The notes: a model not told the origin generated them from the sequence alone. Shown: positions 5,714 to 12,004, counted from the first letter of the stretch. The stretch: DNA of 14,999 bases from Nanobdellota archaeon (GCA_018829485.1 JAHJTU010000005.1:1-14999); one strand, 5' to 3'. Numbers and translations are program-made.

Positions 5714-5721
5714 TGCTAAAA

Positions 5722-5748
5722 GAAAGATTTATTTGTTTTTCTTTCTTG
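5722..5748 (+). promoter_or_regulatory. BRE/TATA promoter of the 86-residue gene (copy 2 of a duplicated promoter)
   Basis: GAAAGATTTATTTG begins a 27-bp block that differs at one base from 4582-4608. The TATA centre is about 26 nt before the ATG at 5757, and the ATG lies at exactly the same offset from the block as in copy 1. This supports ATG 5757 over the TTG at 5733, which lies inside the promoter. Confidence 0.65.
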
Positions 5749-5756
5749 GGTTATTT

Positions 5757-6017
5757 ATGAAATACTTGGCAATACTTGCATATTATAATGGATGTGGTGA
5801 AGCTGGTCTTGGAGTTATAAGACCTTTAATAATAAATGCCAGTAAAGAAAGCTTAGAAAAAAGAGTAGAAGAGCTTAAAGGAAGAAGAACTATACAAAGT
5901 AAAGCTGGTCCTGATGAGATTCTTGTATATGGATGTATTGGTGGAGAAATTAATCCTATGCCAGTTAAAAGATGGTATAAGGAAGAAAAAGTTTTGGATA
6001 GGCAGTTAAGTGCTTAA
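5757..6017 (+). CDS. Uncharacterised 86-residue protein
   Basis: The protein begins MKYLAILAYYNGCGEAGLGV and includes PLIINASKESLEKRVEELKG (one helix) and DEILVYGCIGGEINPMPVKR. It reads as a small alpha/beta domain: strand, loop with GCGEAG, helix, then a strand with YGCIGGE. It lacks a membrane segment, and Cys12 and Cys62 are the only obvious reactive residues. No family is recognised. The start is decided by the TATA box 26 nt upstream, whereas an upstream TTG lies within the promoter. About 160 nt of non-coding sequence follows before the convergent Nudix gene. Confidence 0.75.
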   Translation: MKYLAILAYYNGCGEAGLGVIRPLIINASKESLEKRVEELKGRRTIQSKAGPDEILVYGCIGGEINPMPVKRWYKEEKVLDRQLSA

Positions 6018-6089
6018 TGATTTCTTAGAAGTTTTAGGTATGTGTTATCTTGAGAATATGTAGAATCTTTGTACTAGGGCTCTGAAAAT

Positions 6090-6125
6090 GCTTAAAATCA
6101 TGTGTTCTCATAATACACATTAAGC
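6090..6125 (+). other. Possible structured RNA or terminator hairpin
   Basis: In the spacer after the 86-residue gene, GCTTA (6090-6094) can pair with TAAGC (6121-6125), and ATGTGT (6100-6105) with ACACAT (6115-6120). The result is an interrupted hairpin with a 9-nt loop and a five-base bulge. A GCGAAGC mini-hairpin (6124-6130) and a T-rich run follow. This could be a 3' end signal of the upstream gene, but no known RNA family is recognised. Confidence 0.3.
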
Positions 6126-6157
6126 GAAGCTTTTACCTTTATTTTGTGTATATTCTT

Positions 6158-6187
6158 AAAGGTTTTAAGCAAATGCTAAAAACCTTT
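6158..6187. repeat. Inverted repeat across the Nudix stop codon
   Basis: The arms AAAGGTTTTAAGCA (6158-6171) and TGCTAAAAACCTTT (6174-6187) pair at 13 of 14 positions with a 2-nt loop. The right arm contains the Nudix stop codon. It may act as a transcript 3' end structure. Each arm also resembles an AAAGG-TTTTAA promoter, though no gene starts at the right distance on the plus strand. Confidence 0.5.
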
Positions 6188-6709
6188 AGTTATTCTTGTT
6201 TTAGGCTCTTTTATGTTTGTTTTGCTTGTTATTTCTTCTTTTTTCTGTAATCCCTTAAGTTTTTGCATTTCTTCTGGTTTTCTAACTTTAAATGGAAATA
6301 CTGGCACTTTTGGTTTTTCATATGAAATCTTTAAGAAATATGTTGTACTTGGCATAAGCTTTAGATTTTGTGCTTGCTCGTATGTAAACCACTTATATGC
6401 TTTAGCCTCTTTTTTATTAAGCTTGATATTTCCTTGAATATTACCTTCAAATCCAGCATGAATTTCTTGATTTTTTACAGACTTTTCATCTTTTTTAAAG
6501 AACCCACAAAAACCCAAAGTTTTAGCTATTTGAAAATCAGCTCCGATTTCTTCTTTTACTTCTCTTTTTACTGCTTTTTCACTTTTTTCCTTGGGATTTA
6601 GCTTACCCCCAGGACCAGCCCAATAATCAGGGAATTTTTTACTTACTCTTTGTATAAGAAAAACCTTGTCTTTTTCTCTAATTATTGCTTCAACAAAATC
6701 ATGTTGCAT
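6176..6709 (-). CDS. Nudix hydrolase
   Basis: The protein has 177 residues. The Nudix box GX5EX7REUXEEXGU is complete: Gly35, Glu41, Arg49-Glu50, Glu53-Glu54 and Gly56, within GGKLNPKEKSEKAVKREV followed by KEEIGAD. These glutamates bind Mg2+/Mn2+, and the fold hydrolyses nucleoside diphosphates linked to another group. The N-terminal strand (FVEAIIREKDKVFLIQR) and the DYWAGPGG approach to the box resemble the MutT/8-oxo-dGTP class, but the substrate cannot be fixed by reading. Residues about 125-177 are an extra Lys-rich tail that is not part of the core (about 130 residues). An AAAGAGGC ribosome site precedes the ATG, and a CCTTAAAATTTT box near 6748-6760 would give a leader of about 20 nt. 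Confidence 0.88.
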   Translation of the reverse strand: MQHDFVEAIIREKDKVFLIQRVSKKFPDYWAGPGGKLNPKEKSEKAVKREVKEEIGADFQIAKTLGFCGFFKKDEKSVKNQEIHAGFEGNIQGNIKLNKKEAKAYKWFTYEQAQNLKLMPSTTYFLKISYEKPKVPVFPFKVRKPEEMQKLKGLQKKEEITSKTNIKEPKTRITKGF

Positions 6710-6778
6710 TTTTGCCTCTTTTTTCTTTGATTTTTCTGGTTTTTGCTAAAATTTTAAGGATTTTTATGCTTAAAAGTT

Positions 6779-7120
6779 TTAGCTTTTTGCATAAAATGTT
6801 ATATTTGCACTGCCTTTATAGTCTTGTTTACCAATATCTTTTAAAGGTATATCATAAAAATCAACAATTGCAACATCTGCTTTTAGATTTTTGCCAATAC
6901 TTTTTGTTAATCTGGATGTTTGTGCTAATTCATGTAATAATTGTTCTTTGCCTTTTCCACAATAAGTTCTTGTAGATTCTTTAATTTGTGTTTTTCCTTC
7001 AAGAACATCATCTAAAGAGACTTCTTCTTGTTTTTCCTCTCTTTTTTTGAATCTCACACCATCTAAAAGTTTTGGGTATTCTCCAACTTTGTTTCCATCT
7101 CTATAATAAATTTTAACCAT
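6779..7120 (-). CDS. Uncharacterised 113-residue protein
   Basis: The protein is soluble. Its first section MVKIYYRDGNKVGEYPKLLD is beta-rich, followed by a charged, probably flexible stretch (FKKREEKQEEVSLDDVLEGK). A conserved-looking second half contains RTYCGKGKEQLLHELAQTSR and ends in beta strands (ADVAIVDFYDIPLKD, SANITFYAKS). I do not recognise a family. The ATG is supported by a BRE/TATA element centred 25 nt upstream (7140-7156), so the message is probably leaderless. The gene lies upstream of the Nudix gene on the same strand with about 69 nt between them, so cotranscription is possible, although the Nudix gene has its own promoter-like box. It is divergent from the coiled-coil/winged-helix gene at 7209. 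Confidence 0.75.
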   Translation of the reverse strand: MVKIYYRDGNKVGEYPKLLDGVRFKKREEKQEEVSLDDVLEGKTQIKESTRTYCGKGKEQLLHELAQTSRLTKSIGKNLKADVAIVDFYDIPLKDIGKQDYKGSANITFYAKS

Positions 7121-7139
7121 TGGAATTTGATGTTCAAAA

Positions 7140-7156
7140 GTTTTAAAAACATTTCT
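7140..7156 (-). promoter_or_regulatory. BRE/TATA promoter of the 113-residue gene
   Basis: The minus strand reads AGAAATGTTTTTAAAAC. The TATA centre (about 7145) is 25 nt before the ATG at 7120, predicting a leaderless transcript. Confidence 0.65.
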
Positions 7157-7174
7157 AAAATTTTTGTGAAAACA

Positions 7175-7188
7175 AAAAGCTTAAATAT
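7175..7188 (+). promoter_or_regulatory. BRE/TATA promoter of the repeat-linker winged-helix gene at 7209
   Basis: AAAAGCTTAAATAT has its TATA centre (about 7184) 25 nt before the ATG at 7209, again predicting a leaderless message. The divergent promoter of the 113-residue gene is about 20 nt away, so a bound regulator could affect both. Confidence 0.65.
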
Positions 7189-7208
7189 TTCAAGCATTAG
7201 AAAATATT

Positions 7209-7886
7209 ATGAATTTATTAGAATGGCTGTTTGGTACAAAAAGGGGTGAAACTTTTGAGGAAGAAGTAAGGCATTCTTTTTCAAATGTAAAAAAAGATAT
7301 CCATAAAGTTAGCAAATGGCTTTCCCATTTTCATGATAAACATAAAAAACATGAAGATAATGTTTCTGACGTCTTAAAAAGGATGGAAAAAATTGAAAAA
7401 GATTTAGATGAAGTGAAAACCTTTGTAGAATTCTTTGTTTCTGAAACTTCTAGAGGTCCATTTAGGAGCCCATTCAAACAGCTGTCCAAACACACACAAA
7501 CAGCTGTCCAAACAGGGGGTGTCCAAACAGCTGTCCAAACAGCTGTCCAAACAGGGATTCAGACATCTGCACTAAAAGGATTAACAATGATGGAAAGGAT
7601 GGTATTGTTTGCATTGTTAAATTCAAATGAAAAATTAAGTTATGATGATATTGCAGTGTTAACAGGAAAAGATAAGTCAACAGTTAGGGGACAGATCAAC
7701 AATATAAAGCAGAAAAGTGAGGGCCTAATAAGCGAAATAGTAGAATCTAGTGGAAAAAAGAGGTATTTTATAGAGGAAAAGCTAAAAGAGAGGGTTCTAG
7801 ATGACATAATAATGGCTAAAAAGAGGAAAAGTGGACAGAATAAGGTAAATTTTGCTGAAAAACCTATAAGGAAAAGGAAAAAGTGA
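7209..7886 (+). CDS. Coiled-coil / repeat-linker / winged-helix protein A
   Basis: The 225-residue protein has three parts. Residues 1-78 are helical and heptad-like (EEEVRHSFSNVKKDIHKV, DVLKRMEKIEKDLDEVKTFV), a probable oligomerisation coiled coil. Residues about 82-120 are a low-complexity linker with TAVQTGG, VQTAVQTAVQTG and IQTS repeats encoded by a short DNA repeat. Residues about 124-192 form a winged-helix/sigma-region-4-like domain (LTMMERMVLFALLNS, LSYDDIAVLTGKDKSTVRGQ, then a wing KKRYFIEE). The tail is basic (KKRKSG, RKRKK). It is probably a dimeric DNA-binding protein. Its HTH aligns by eye with that of the convergent gene at 8198: LT at the start, E, Y-x-D-x-A-x-x-T, S-x-R, then I-x-E and R-x-x-x-I. 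No named family is recognised. Confidence 0.8.
   Translation: MNLLEWLFGTKRGETFEEEVRHSFSNVKKDIHKVSKWLSHFHDKHKKHEDNVSDVLKRMEKIEKDLDEVKTFVEFFVSETSRGPFRSPFKQLSKHTQTAVQTGGVQTAVQTAVQTGIQTSALKGLTMMERMVLFALLNSNEKLSYDDIAVLTGKDKSTVRGQINNIKQKSEGLISEIVESSGKKRYFIEEKLKERVLDDIIMAKKRKSGQNKVNFAEKPIRKRKK
7476..7552 (+). repeat. Four copies of a 16-bp repeat inside gene A
   Basis: AAACAGCTGTCCAAAC occurs exactly at 7476-7491, 7498-7513, 7525-7540 and 7537-7552. The last two overlap by four bases, and a fifth partial copy (GTCCAAAC) lies at 7521-7528. The core ACAGCTGT is palindromic. Start-to-start steps are 22, 27 and 12 bp, so copy one is read in a different codon phase (QLSK) from the other three (TAVQ). 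The segment is richer in GC than its surroundings. Confidence 0.9.
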
Positions 7887-8197
7887 GAGTATTAAGCGAA
7901 CTTATTTATTAGTTATGCGAACTATTTGTATTTGAAAGAAGAAAAAGGTTCATATAATTCATGATTAAGTAAAAGAGAGCTTTGCTAGCTAGGTTAAAGG
8001 AAGAGTTATGACAAAAACAGAAAAATAAAGTAAATTAGATTAAATATAAGGAAAAGAGAGTGAAATTTATGCGAACAGAACAGGTAAAAGTGAGTTTGTT
8101 TTAACTGAATTTTAAGGAATTAAGCCTTATCTCCTGTATTTCGTTTTAACGAAAAACTTCTATATAGAGTAAATATTGGGAAAAGAACAATTATTTC
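7887..8197. other. 311-bp non-coding spacer between the two convergent winged-helix genes
   Basis: No gene is seen on either strand. The longest ATG frames are under a dozen codons. The spacer holds three GCGAAC motifs (7896, 7917 and 8071; the last two inside TTATGCGAAC), a 5-bp-arm hairpin TAAGG-N7-CCTTA (8113-8129) that may terminate transcription, and an inverted repeat TTTCGTT-TT-AACGAAA (8139-8154). The plus strand is A-rich. It is long for a spacer between converging genes here; the other two converging pairs in this window are separated by 10-21 nt. An origin, a segregation site or an untranslated RNA are all possible, and none is demonstrated. Confidence 0.5.
8139..8154. repeat. Short inverted repeat TTTCGTT/AACGAAA
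   Basis: Perfect 7-bp arms are separated by TT. The CG pairs stand out in an A/T-rich spacer. It could be a dimeric protein-binding site or a small hairpin at the 3' end of gene B, whose stop codon is 44 bp away. Confidence 0.55.
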
Positions 8198-8920
8198 TCA
8201 AGATTCTTTATTTTCAACTATTTTCAGAAGGTTATCTAAAGTCTCAATATTGCGCAATTCAGGGGCTATTTTAAGCAAAATCTGCCTATTATTTATCTTC
8301 TCTTTGATTATAGGAACCTTTTTTACTATTAATTTACTTATATAATCCCTTAATGAATTAGGTGTTAAGTTAGTTCTATTAGCAAGATCAGTATATGTAA
8401 CTGGCCTTTTTAATTCATCTTCTAACTGATATATTAAAGAGAACACATAGAATTCTTGCTTTGTTAATGTTTTGAATACCTCTTTTAAGGCTTTCTTGAG
8501 CTTCTCAACATTCTCTTGAAGTGTCTTGGATGTTTCTGTTTCTTGCATTCTCTGTACTTCTTGAATATCTTTTCTTATCTCTTGCCTTTCTCTTACTTGT
8601 ACTGGATGTGCCGAAGTATTGCCTGTCTGTTGCCTGAGTGCCGAAACCCCCTCATTTCCTATGGAAATGGGTGTTTTAGGCTTTACTTCTTGAGAATATG
8701 GGGTTTTATATGGTTTACTTGGTTGGGATGTGCCGAAGTCTCTCTTTATAAAGCCCCTATTAAAATTAGGCACATTTCTAGGCACTCGGGTCTGCAAAAT
8801 AGCATTAAAAGTATATGAAATCTTGCTTAATTCTTGTTTCATTTCATAAAGTTCTCTCTTAAGATTATCCATTTCTTCTTTAATTTTAGAAAAAGCTTCC
8901 TTAATATTCTTATCAACCAT
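8198..8920 (-). CDS. Coiled-coil / repeat-linker / winged-helix protein B
   Basis: The 240-residue protein begins with a heptad-like helix (residues 4-40; EAFSKIKEEMDNLKRELYEM). A proline/glycine/serine-rich linker follows (about 45-112; DFGTSQPSKPYKTPYS, EGVSALRQQTGNTSAHPV), then a second helix (REIRKD through LKKALKEVF, about 115-150). Residues 152-220 form a winged-helix domain (LTKQEFYVFSLIYQ, VTYTDLANRTNLTPNSLRDY, then IIKEKINNRQILLKI). The overall plan and HTH pattern match protein A, so they look like remote paralogues facing each other. A TTG at 8926 could add two residues. ATG 8920 is preferred, with AGGGA upstream and TATA-like boxes near 8949-8972. The small winged-helix gene ends 54 nt upstream and may be cotranscribed. 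It is probably a DNA-binding regulator or segregation factor; the precise role is unknown. Confidence 0.8.
   Translation of the reverse strand: MVDKNIKEAFSKIKEEMDNLKRELYEMKQELSKISYTFNAILQTRVPRNVPNFNRGFIKRDFGTSQPSKPYKTPYSQEVKPKTPISIGNEGVSALRQQTGNTSAHPVQVRERQEIRKDIQEVQRMQETETSKTLQENVEKLKKALKEVFKTLTKQEFYVFSLIYQLEDELKRPVTYTDLANRTNLTPNSLRDYISKLIVKKVPIIKEKINNRQILLKIAPELRNIETLDNLLKIVENKES
8604..8739 (-). repeat. Dispersed 14-bp repeat inside gene B
   Basis: GGATGTGCCGAAGT (plus strand) occurs exactly at 8604-8617 and 8726-8739, with a shorter GTGCCGAA copy at 8638-8645. The two full copies are 122 bp apart, so they are translated in different codon phases: TSAHP in one and DFGTSQ in the other. The short copy shares the phase of the first (VSAL). 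The repeat is GC-richer than the gene around it. Confidence 0.8.
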
Positions 8921-8974
8921 TTTCAATCTTCCCTGCTTATCCTTTATTGCTTTATACTGAGAAATATAAAAACA

Positions 8975-9256
8975 TTATTGCAATTCAGAATATGCTTTAA
9001 ATGCCTTATTAGTTAATCTCCATCTTTCTCTTCTCAAATACTTAATACCTTGATTGCTCTTTTCTACTCTAGTAACAAAGCCTTCTTTAACTAGCTCATG
9101 CAAAAGCCTTTTAATAAATTCCTCATCTCTAGCAATTTCACTTGCTATATTATATGTATAAAAAGACTTTGGTGAATTATGAAATAAGAATGCAAGTATT
9201 GATTCCTTAATCTTTTTGATTTTTCCTTCTGATATTCTCATTTGTTGATTAAACAT
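8975..9256 (-). CDS. Small winged-helix DNA-binding protein
   Basis: The 93-residue protein is almost entirely one winged helix. Helix one is KIKKIKESILAFLFHNS, followed by helix two YTYNIASEIARD and recognition helix EEFIKRLLHELVKEGFVTRV. A basic wing follows (EKSNQGIKYLRRERW), then a final helix LTNKAFKAYSEL. This is the layout of PadR/ArsR/MarR-type archaeal repressors. No metal-binding Cys/His set is seen, so a simple transcriptional regulator is most likely. ATG 9256 is taken, although ATG 9241 (MRISEG) is also possible; neither has a clear ribosome site. It lies divergent from the helicase gene and directly upstream of gene B on the same strand. Confidence 0.78.
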   Translation of the reverse strand: MFNQQMRISEGKIKKIKESILAFLFHNSPKSFYTYNIASEIARDEEFIKRLLHELVKEGFVTRVEKSNQGIKYLRRERWRLTNKAFKAYSELQ

Positions 9257-9312
9257 AATTATTATTAAAGATTTTCGGTTAGAAGGAAATCATTAAAGTT
9301 GGTTTAAAGCAA

Positions 9313-9324
9313 GTTTTTTATAGT
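9313..9324 (+). promoter_or_regulatory. Candidate TATA element upstream of the helicase gene
   Basis: AAGTTTTTTATAG lies about 42 nt before the ATG at 9362, and an adjacent TATAAAG is at 9325-9331. A leader of about 10-17 nt without a clear Shine-Dalgarno motif is predicted. The exact box is uncertain. Confidence 0.4.
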
Positions 9325-9361
9325 ATAAAGTCTATTACTAGTATTATTCTGAGCTTATAAT

Positions 9362-11989
9362 ATGATAAGTCAAATCACTGAACCATATAATGAAAAAGAA
9401 ATATCTGGTGTATTAGATCCTATTATTAGAGAATGGTTTTTTAGTAAATTTAAGGCTTTTAGCATGCCTCAAATGTATGGAGTAATGCCAATACATGAAA
9501 GGAAGAATATCCTTATTACAGCACCAACAGGAGGAACAAAAACACTTACTTCTTTTCTTTCTATTTTGAATTATCTTGTTAAGCTTGCTAGAAGAGTTGA
9601 TCTGGAAGATAAAGTGTATGCTATTTATGTAAGTCCTTTGAAAGCATTGAATTATGATATTGAAGTTAATTTGCAAGAACCTTTGAAAGAGATACAGAAA
9701 GTTGCAAAGAAATTTGGTGTTAAATTGCAAGATATAAGGGTTGCTGCAAGAACAGGAGATACTTCAAGTGCTGAGAAAACAGCTCAATTGAAAAAGCCAC
9801 CACATATTCTTATTACAACTCCTGAAACATTGGCTATTGTTCTTACTACTAAGAAATTTGTTGATACTATGAAAGCAGTTGAATTTGTTATTATTGATGA
9901 AATTCATGCATTAGCTTCTGGAAAAAGGGGCATTGATTTGAGCTTAAGTTTGGAAAGATTAGAACATGTTTCTGTAATTGCTCCTGTAAGAATTGGTTTA
10001 TCAGCAACAATTGCTCCATTAGATGAAATTGCCAAGTTCTTGGTTGGTTATGAATATAAGGATGGCAAGTATACTGAAAGAGATTGCTTAATTGCAAATG
10101 TTCAATTCTTGAAAAAAATGGATTTTAAAGTATTGTCTCCAGTTGATGATTTAATTGATACAACAGCTAGTCAAATGCATTTAGGATTATATGGCTTGCT
10201 TGATAATCTTATACAAGAGCATAAAACTACTCTTATATTCACAAATACAAGAAGTGCTACTGAGAGGGTTGTTAATCATTTGAAGGAGAAATTTCCTAAA
10301 AAATATACTAGTGGTGAAATTGGTGCTCATCATTCTTCATTAAGTAAAAAACATAGAAGAGATATAGAAAAAAAACTTAGAAACGGGGAATTAAAAGCTG
10401 TTGTTTGTTCTACTTCATTGGAATTAGGAATTGATATTGGTTATATTGATCTTGTGCTTCAATTAGGAAGTCCAAAAAGTGTTGCTAGAGCATTGCAAAG
10501 GCAAGGAAGAAGCGGGCATAAGCTTCATGATGTGACAAAAGGAAGATTAATTGTTCTTGATAGGGATGATTTAATTGAGTGTTCTGTTTTGCTTAAAGAA
10601 GGTGTGGAAAAAAAGATTGATAGAATACAGATTCCAAAAAATGCTTTTGATGTTTTAAGCCAGCACATTTATGGCATGGCAATAAGTCATAAATGGAATA
10701 TTGATGAATTATTTTCTGTTATTAAGAAAAGTTATTGCTATCATGATTTGAGTAAAGAAGACTTTTATGAAATACTATCATACTTGTCAGGAGAATATGC
10801 TGAATTGGAAAGTAAAAATGTTTATGCTAAAATTTGGATTGACTGGAAAACAAAAGAATTGGGTAAAAGAGGAAAACTAGCTAGAATGATTTACATGACA
10901 AATATTGGAACAATTCCAGAAGAATCATTTGTTAATGTTGTAATTGCAGTTCCAGCTGATAGAAGAGAAGAAAAAATTGGTGTTATTGATGAATCTTTTT
11001 TAGAAAGAATTGAGAAGGGTGATGTTTTCGTTCTTGGAGGAAGTAAATATGAATTTTTGTATAGTAAGGGAATGAATGTTTATGTTAATGCATCTGTTTC
11101 TAGGCAGCCAACAATTCCTTCATGGGCTTCTGAAATGCTGCCATTAAGTTTTGATTTGGCAATGCAAATACAAAGATTTAGGAAATTAATGGATGAAAAA
11201 TTCTCAAGTAAGCAAAAAGAAAATGAAATAAAAATATTTATCAGAGAATTTCTTTATGTTGATGAAAAAGCTGTTAATGCAATTTACAATTTCTTTAGAG
11301 AACAATACTTATTCAGCAAGATTCCACATGAAAAAAGACTTTTAATTGAATATTTTGAAGATGAGGATGAAAAGAAGTATGCTTTATTTCACACTTTATA
11401 TGGAAGAAGAGTTAATGATGCTTTAAGTAGAGCAATTGCATTTGCAGTTGCTAGATATGGCAATAGAGATATTGAATTAGGAATAAGTGATAATGGTTTT
11501 TACTTGGCGTCTCATAATAAAATGAATATTGATAAAGCATTAAGGGAAATAAATTCTAAAAATCTTAGGGAAATACTTGAGCAGGCTATTGGAAAAACAG
11601 AAGTTTTCAAAAGGCGTTTCAGGCATTGTGCTGCAAGAAGTCTTATGATATTAAGGAGTTATATGGGAAGACGCAGGAGTGTTGGCAAACAGCAGATGAA
11701 AAGTGTTTTCTTGCTAGGAGCTGTAAAAAGATTAAATGATAATTTTCCAATACTTAAGGAAACAAGAAGAGAAGTTCTTGAGGATTTAATGGATATTGAA
11801 AATGCTAAATACATACTTGATGAAATAAGCAAGAACAAGATTAAAATAGAAAAAATGAATACAGAAGTGCCATCACCATTTGCATTTAATCTCATTACTC
11901 AAGCTCATGCTGATTTATTAAGAATCGAAGATAAAATAGAATTCCTGAAAAGAATGCATAAGGAAGTTTTGAAGAGAATAAAGTCTTAG
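9362..11989 (+). CDS. lhr: Lhr-like superfamily 2 ATP-dependent helicase
   Basis: The 875-residue protein is a typical Lhr-Core length. Motifs in order: motif I TAPTGGTKT (53-61), Ia YVSPLKALNYD (89-99), TPETLA (153-158), DEIH with HALASGKRG (179-190), motif III SAT (214-216), motif IV LIFTNTRSATERVV (291-304), motif V STSLELGIDIG (350-360) and motif VI LQRQGRSGHK (378-387). The C-terminal 480 residues fit the winged-helix and Lhr beta-barrel parts. Lhr proteins translocate on single-stranded DNA and unwind RNA:DNA or DNA duplexes in repair. The Walker A is odd: GGTKT stands where GSGKT is usual, so the second loop glycine is Thr. Other motifs are intact, so activity is plausible. The phosphoesterase gene downstream is a known neighbour type. 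The gene name is by family only. Confidence 0.9.
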   Translation: MISQITEPYNEKEISGVLDPIIREWFFSKFKAFSMPQMYGVMPIHERKNILITAPTGGTKTLTSFLSILNYLVKLARRVDLEDKVYAIYVSPLKALNYDIEVNLQEPLKEIQKVAKKFGVKLQDIRVAARTGDTSSAEKTAQLKKPPHILITTPETLAIVLTTKKFVDTMKAVEFVIIDEIHALASGKRGIDLSLSLERLEHVSVIAPVRIGLSATIAPLDEIAKFLVGYEYKDGKYTERDCLIANVQFLKKMDFKVLSPVDDLIDTTASQMHLGLYGLLDNLIQEHKTTLIFTNTRSATERVVNHLKEKFPKKYTSGEIGAHHSSLSKKHRRDIEKKLRNGELKAVVCSTSLELGIDIGYIDLVLQLGSPKSVARALQRQGRSGHKLHDVTKGRLIVLDRDDLIECSVLLKEGVEKKIDRIQIPKNAFDVLSQHIYGMAISHKWNIDELFSVIKKSYCYHDLSKEDFYEILSYLSGEYAELESKNVYAKIWIDWKTKELGKRGKLARMIYMTNIGTIPEESFVNVVIAVPADRREEKIGVIDESFLERIEKGDVFVLGGSKYEFLYSKGMNVYVNASVSRQPTIPSWASEMLPLSFDLAMQIQRFRKLMDEKFSSKQKENEIKIFIREFLYVDEKAVNAIYNFFREQYLFSKIPHEKRLLIEYFEDEDEKKYALFHTLYGRRVNDALSRAIAFAVARYGNRDIELGISDNGFYLASHNKMNIDKALREINSKNLREILEQAIGKTEVFKRRFRHCAARSLMILRSYMGRRRSVGKQQMKSVFLLGAVKRLNDNFPILKETRREVLEDLMDIENAKYILDEISKNKIKIEKMNTEVPSPFAFNLITQAHADLLRIEDKIEFLKRMHKEVLKRIKS

Positions 11990-11995
11990 GGTAAG

Positions 11996-12004
11996 TTTTT
12001 TATA
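11996..12004 (+). promoter_or_regulatory. TATA box and leader of the 118-residue gene
   Basis: TTTTTATAT is centred about 43 nt before the ATG at 12043, and GAGGG (12031-12035) lies 7 nt before the start. This fits a leadered message with a Shine-Dalgarno site rather than a leaderless one. The T-rich surroundings may also terminate the helicase transcript. Confidence 0.5.

Noticed and set aside
7476..7552. Repeat cluster as a CRISPR array
   Set aside because: Repeats are only 16 bp, spacing is irregular (22, 27 and 12 bp, with overlap), there are no unique spacers of regular length, and the cluster lies within an open coding frame.
7974..7986. 13-mer AGAGAGCTTTGCT shared between the spacer and the tRNA variable arm (13254-13266), as an attachment-site duplication
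   Set aside because: A 13-base match is expected by chance in 15 kb of biased sequence, there is no extended homology on either side, and no integrase is present.
8067..8109. Tiny frame starting ATGCGAAC in the spacer (11 codons)
   Set aside because: Too short, with no ribosome site at proper spacing; the similar ATGCGAAC at 7915 stops after six codons.
8139..8154. Archaeal origin recognition box
   Set aside because: The palindrome does not resemble the known ORB consensus as I recall it, and no Orc1/Cdc6 gene is in the window. It is kept only as an unexplained inverted repeat.
9413..11895. Opposite-strand open frames inside the helicase gene
   Set aside because: They lie wholly within a well-supported 875-codon gene, lack promoters and ribosome sites, and have compositions typical of antisense readings.
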